Origin: Lachnospiraceae bacterium
GTDB taxonomy: Bacteria > Bacillota > Clostridia > Lachnospirales > Lachnospiraceae
NCBI GenBank assembly: GCA_910574285.1
Contig: CAJTAL010000002.1
Span: forward strand, 185,543 to 249,542
Direction of reading: 5' to 3'
DNA: 64,000 nucleotides
The notes under the pieces are model-generated. The model was not told the origin of the DNA, did no database searches, and was given only the letters and a program-made list of their open reading frames with translations. Position 1 is the first letter of the stretch; each line of letters starts with the position of its first letter. The translations under genes and the position numbers were made by a program. This document shows, piece by piece, positions 61,142-64,000 of the stretch.

Positions 61142-62194
61142 GTGGTAATGGATATTGTTGGAAAGAAGAAAAGATTTTTTGCAGGAATCCTTACATTGGT
61201 CATATCGGTATCGGTTCCGATGAAAGTATCTGCAGCAGAGAGCGTCGTACTTCCCACGTATGTCTTAGAGCAGGATATCATAGCGGTAGATCTTCCGGCG
61301 CTGCAGGAAGAGGAGGGAAGTCCATTTGATTTTATCATCGATCCGCAGCATCTTATCTTTGAGACAGGTGCAGAGGCGTATGGCGGCGGTGTCGTGGAAG
61401 AAGAAGCAAATCTTCTCTTTCATAACCAGACGGAGGGTGCGTTTGATTTTTCAAGATACAGTGATAAGCTGACTGTTGTAAACCGCAGTACGATACCGGT
61501 GATGGTGACGATATCCGCCGATATTGCAGATGTCGGTGATATAGAGATAGTACAGGATAAAGATTTTCCGGAGGATGGTTCGCCGTACATGTATCTTGCG
61601 ATTGTTGATGATGAAGGAAACGAACAGCCGGTGGCGGAAGACGGGACGGTATCCATGAGTGTTGAGATGCAAAGAGCGCCCGAGAGCGTCTATGCATATA
61701 CGCTGAATCCGGAGACTGGTGATTATGAGTATAAACTGTCCGGGGCATCAGAAGATGCAGACTTTGATACGTATTCTTTTGGCTTGACAGGAGAGTGTAG
61801 TTCTGATGCGGATTGGGGAAAATTTTTTGTTCTTCCGAAGATTACCGTTACCTGGCGTGTTGAACCGATTCTGACAGAAGAAGCAGATGAAGAAAAGACG
61901 GAAGAAGAGAATGCGGAAGAAAATATAGATAAAGGAAATATAAATAAAGAAAATATAAATAAAGAAAATATAAATAAAGAAAAGATAGAAAAAGAGACGC
62001 AGCAGGAAAAGCAGATGGGTCAAAAAAATGAACAGCCGGAAAACAGACTGCAGCAAGATACTGCAGATGAGACAGAAAACGATAAAAATATAGAGGATGA
62101 AGATATTTTAGATGATGCGACGGAAGATGAAGACGATGTTAATAAAGAGGCTGCAGATAAGGATATTCTGAAGAGGAGCCAGAGAGCGTCTTAA
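61142..62194 (+). CDS. secreted surface protein B, paralogue of the protein at 31612
   Basis: Protein of 350 residues with a signal peptide (G-K-K-K-R-F-F-A-G-I-L then cleavage near V-S-A-A). The core shares P-F-D-F-I-I-D-P-Q-H-L-I, V-V-N-R-S-T and V-T-W with the protein at 31612. The last 100 residues are an extremely charged Glu/Asn/Lys/Asp tail with N-I-N-K-E repeats and no LPxTG motif. GTG 61142 sits six bases after AAGGAG; ATG 61148 is an alternative. A role as glycan-bearing surface subunit is inferred. Confidence 0.78.
   Translation: MVMDIVGKKKRFFAGILTLVISVSVPMKVSAAESVVLPTYVLEQDIIAVDLPALQEEEGSPFDFIIDPQHLIFETGAEAYGGGVVEEEANLLFHNQTEGAFDFSRYSDKLTVVNRSTIPVMVTISADIADVGDIEIVQDKDFPEDGSPYMYLAIVDDEGNEQPVAEDGTVSMSVEMQRAPESVYAYTLNPETGDYEYKLSGASEDADFDTYSFGLTGECSSDADWGKFFVLPKITVTWRVEPILTEEADEEKTEEENAEENIDKGNINKENINKENINKEKIEKETQQEKQMGQKNEQPENRLQQDTADETENDKNIEDEDILDDATEDEDDVNKEAADKDILKRSQRAS
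61922..61996 (+). repeat. five 15-bp repeats in the surface-protein tail
   Basis: Five 15-base units code for N-I-D-K-G, N-I-N-K-E three times and K-I-E-K-E. The three central units are identical at the DNA level, indicating a recent expansion. Confidence 0.88.
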
Positions 62195-62209
62195 AGGGGG
62201 GAGAAAAAC

Positions 62210-62872
62210 ATGCAGTTTGAACTTATGGCATCCATGATGTGTGCAGATTATGGTAATTTGGAGAAAGAAGTAAAGAACTTAGAAGCAGGCGGTATCGATT
62301 CTTTCCATGTAGATATCATGGACGGGCGGTATGTGCCGAACTTTGCCATGTCATTGAACGATATGCGTTATATAGCAAAGACGGCGGAAAAACCGTTGGA
62401 TGTACATCTTATGATCGAGCATCCCAATAATCGGATTAATCTGTTTCTGAATAACCTGCGCAAAGGAGATACGGTCTACATCCATCCGGAAGCGGAATAC
62501 CATCCGTCAACAACACTGCAGAGCATCATCAATGCCGGGATGGTTCCCGGTATCGCCATCAACCCGGGGACATCTGTGGAAACGGTTATGGAAATGCTGC
62601 GTATCGTGAAGAAGGTTCTCGTGATGTCCGTGAATCCCGGCAATGCGGGACAGATGTACCTACCCTACGTGGGGAAGAAGATCACGAAGCTTCTGTCTAT
62701 GAAGGAAGATATGGATTTTGAGATCTACTGGGACGGAGCCTGCAGTGCGGATAAGATTCTGGAATATGCACCGAAGGGTGTGGCAGGGTTCGTTCTGGGA
62801 ACCACATTATTATTTGGGAAAGAACAGGCATATGGAGAGACATTGCAGAACATCCGCGAACTGATCTTTTGA
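62210..62872 (+). CDS. ribulose-phosphate 3-epimerase-family protein
   Basis: TIM-barrel protein of 220 residues: S-M-M-C-A-D-Y, F-H-V-D-I-M-D-G-R-Y-V-P-N, D-V-H-L-M-I, A-I-N-P-G-T and V-N-P-G-N-A-G-Q. It matches Rpe-like enzymes (ribulose, allulose or related epimerases). It lies just after the surface-protein gene and may be the last gene of the locus, either supplying pentose/heptulose precursors for the heptose or acting on another ketose phosphate. GGGGGAGA precedes the ATG. Confidence 0.82.
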   Translation: MQFELMASMMCADYGNLEKEVKNLEAGGIDSFHVDIMDGRYVPNFAMSLNDMRYIAKTAEKPLDVHLMIEHPNNRINLFLNNLRKGDTVYIHPEAEYHPSTTLQSIINAGMVPGIAINPGTSVETVMEMLRIVKKVLVMSVNPGNAGQMYLPYVGKKITKLLSMKEDMDFEIYWDGACSADKILEYAPKGVAGFVLGTTLLFGKEQAYGETLQNIRELIF

Positions 62873-62984
62873 TGCGGAAAGAAGCTTTGGCGGTATGAAT
62901 ATGCGGATGTAGACGGATGAATATAAGCAGGAAGTATAACTGAGTCTCATGCTGCATAAGATAGTGTGAGGAGTGTGATGATGC

Positions 62985-63464
62985 ATGATAGATGTCAGGA
63001 AAAATCCTTCTGCTTATGCAGTGATCAGAGGAAATAAGAATCATCCGGATATCAAAGGAAAAGTTGATTTTTATGATACATATGGAGGAACGATAATTGT
63101 GGCGTCTGTTAAGGGGCTGCCGGAAGAGAATGGAGAGGGAAGTCGGGGATTTCACGGTTTCCATATTCACGAAGGCGGTGCATGTACGGAGGATGATCAG
63201 GGAGAGTTTTCTGATGCAGGCGGGCATTATAATCCGAAGAATACAGTACATCCGGCTCATGCAGGGGATCTTCCGCCGTTGTTGAATAGCGGAGGAGCTG
63301 CCTGGATGACGGTATATACAGGTCGTTTCTTTCCGGAAGATGTCATAGGACGTACAGTTATCATACACGAAAAAGCAGATGATTTTCATACGCAGCCGTC
63401 GGGAGATGCAGGTGAGATGATTGCCTGTGGAGAGATTAAGACATGTGAACCAGATATTCGTTAA
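62985..63464 (+). CDS. sodC: Cu/Zn superoxide dismutase, cytosolic
   Basis: Protein of 159 residues with all metal ligands in place: His60 and His62 (F-H-I-H), His81 (H-Y-N-P), His89 (V-H-P), His92 and Asp95 (H-A-G-D), His128 (I-I-H-E-K), plus Cys67 and Cys148 for the disulfide. There is no signal peptide, unlike periplasmic or surface SodC. Cu/Zn SOD is uncommon in anaerobic Clostridia. The start ATG is preceded by a weak ribosome site (GGAGTGTGATG). Confidence 0.9.
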   Translation: MIDVRKNPSAYAVIRGNKNHPDIKGKVDFYDTYGGTIIVASVKGLPEENGEGSRGFHGFHIHEGGACTEDDQGEFSDAGGHYNPKNTVHPAHAGDLPPLLNSGGAAWMTVYTGRFFPEDVIGRTVIIHEKADDFHTQPSGDAGEMIACGEIKTCEPDIR

Positions 63465-63473
63465 GAGGATACG

Positions 63474-63533
63474 CCCTCGTGCACAGCAGAAGTATGCCGC
63501 GAGGGTCAAATGCCCCGCTGCACTGCAGCGGGG
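63474..63533 (+). terminator. two hairpins after sodC
   Basis: CCCTCG (63474-63479)/CGAGGG (63500-63505), then CCCCGCTGC/GCAGCGGGG with a three-base loop (63513-63533), followed by a weak TTAAGTTT. A likely terminator. The stretch to 63760 shows no convincing gene. Confidence 0.55.
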
Positions 63534-63759
63534 TTAAGTTTACACTCCGTCTGAATGAGAGAAATGTATTGCTTTTATATGTACAATCGAATATAATTAT
63601 TCCAGCACCAAGCAAAATAGAAATGTTTTGTTCGGGGCAGTTGCTGATATATGCAGGGATAAATAGCGATAGTTTAAGAGAGGAAGCGTAATGGAAAAGA
63701 ATAATATGAAAAATAATTTAGCTCGTATTCAGCTTTGACGCTTAAAAAATTTTCATAAA

Positions 63760-63847
63760 AAAACCTCCCATTTTACGGGGAAATACGAGATAATAGAATT
63801 AACGACAAACTATTTTTTCGCAGTACCCATAAAAGAGAGGAGGTTTT
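63760..63847 (+). promoter_or_regulatory. inverted repeat that can mask the transposase ribosome site
   Basis: AAAACCTCC (63760-63768) is the exact complement of GGAGGTTTT (63839-63847), which contains the Shine-Dalgarno just before the transposase ATG. Read-through transcripts could fold and block translation, a control known from several insertion sequences. Confidence 0.55.
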
Positions 63848-63850
63848 ACC

Positions 63851-64000
63851 ATGAAGCGAGAATAAAAATCACAAGAAAAGAGGCTAGGGAACACCTGGAA
63901 CAGTTTCACCTTGCCTGCGAATTAGCCAAGCTGATCCGACATTATTTTCCAGATCTTTTGTCATTGTTAAAACAATTACCAGATCCCCGGAATCAGAGTT
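63851..64000 (+). pseudogene. transposase, frameshifted near its start and cut by the window edge
   Basis: ATG 63851 follows GAGGAGG but meets a stop after four codons (A-T-G-A-A-G-C-G-A-G-A-A-T-A-A). In the next frame from about 63863 there is an open transposase-like sequence I-T-R-K-E-A-R-E-H-L-E-Q-F, then L-A-K-L-I-R-H-Y-F-P and L-P-D-P-R-N. One missing A (GAATAAA instead of GAAATAAA) would join the two. The family is not certain. Confidence 0.6.

Noticed and set aside
63479..63691. A 70-residue frame after sodC
   Set aside because: It starts inside the terminator hairpins, has no ribosome site and no coding character.

Overview
The window looks like the chromosome of an anaerobic, low-to-mid GC Gram-positive of the Clostridia, most likely a gut Lachnospiraceae-type organism. 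This rests on strong AGGAGG-type ribosome sites with frequent TTG starts, an Agr-type peptide quorum-sensing locus, an ECF sigma/DUF4179 pair, a sulfite-reductase-like flavoprotein fusion, and PD-(D/E)XK/AAA accessory genes. I see no tRNA, rRNA or CRISPR array. Species assignment is inference only.

Layout. (1) 1-7.0 kb: a truncated agrB, an AgrA-like LytTR regulator, an AgrC-like sensor, and a 49-residue agrD-like peptide gene overlapping the sensor stop. After a terminator come a small secreted protein, a lipoprotein, two membrane proteins and an ABC ATPase. (2) 7.0-7.7 kb: a Phd/RelE toxin-antitoxin pair whose toxin carries a one-base frameshift. (3) 7.8-12.8 kb: an OmpR-type regulator and kinase followed by a LolD/MacB-type ATPase and a large FtsX-type permease. 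(4) 12.9-23.2 kb: a PflX-like radical SAM protein, a CoA-disulfide-reductase/rhodanese/sulfite-reductase fusion with a divergent LysR regulator, a domain-swapped GH3 glycosidase, an AEC permease and a CocE-type hydrolase. (5) 23.2-28.7 kb: an intact toxin-antitoxin pair, an ECF sigma factor with its DUF4179 partner, and two PD-(D/E)XK-type accessory proteins. (6) 28.9-31.0 kb: a TnpB-family protein that appears to lack all three RuvC catalytic acids. It is preceded by a pair of inverted 30-bp palindromic elements and followed by about 350 bases rich in hairpins.

(7) 31.0-62.9 kb: a long, same-strand surface-glycan locus bounded by two related secreted proteins (31.6 and 61.1 kb). The AT-rich part (32.8-52.1 kb) encodes two ATP-grasp ligases, an amidohydrolase, an RraA-like protein, a DegT aminotransferase and a DapDC-like decarboxylase. 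These could build and attach an amino-acid-derived group. They are followed by an FkbM methyltransferase and an array of glycosyltransferase-like multidomain proteins. The part beyond 52.37 kb, with higher GC, carries a complete GDP-D-glycero-D-manno-heptose route (GmhA, HddA, a fused HddC-like/GmhB-like enzyme), plus an SDR epimerase, FkbM, GT4 and HAD proteins and a ribulose-phosphate-epimerase-family enzyme. A similar GxGxxG Rossmann-like module is attached to ten different enzymes here, at the N-terminus, the middle or the C-terminus.

(8) 63-64 kb: a cytosolic Cu/Zn superoxide dismutase and the left end of an insertion sequence with a frameshifted transposase start.

The two things most worth pursuing are the apparently nuclease-dead TnpB with its candidate RNA next to the surface-protein/glycan operon, and the glycan locus itself with its recurring Rossmann-like module and unusual amino-acid-chemistry genes. 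Short tandem repeats sit directly upstream of several start codons and inside two coding regions, which suggests length variation.
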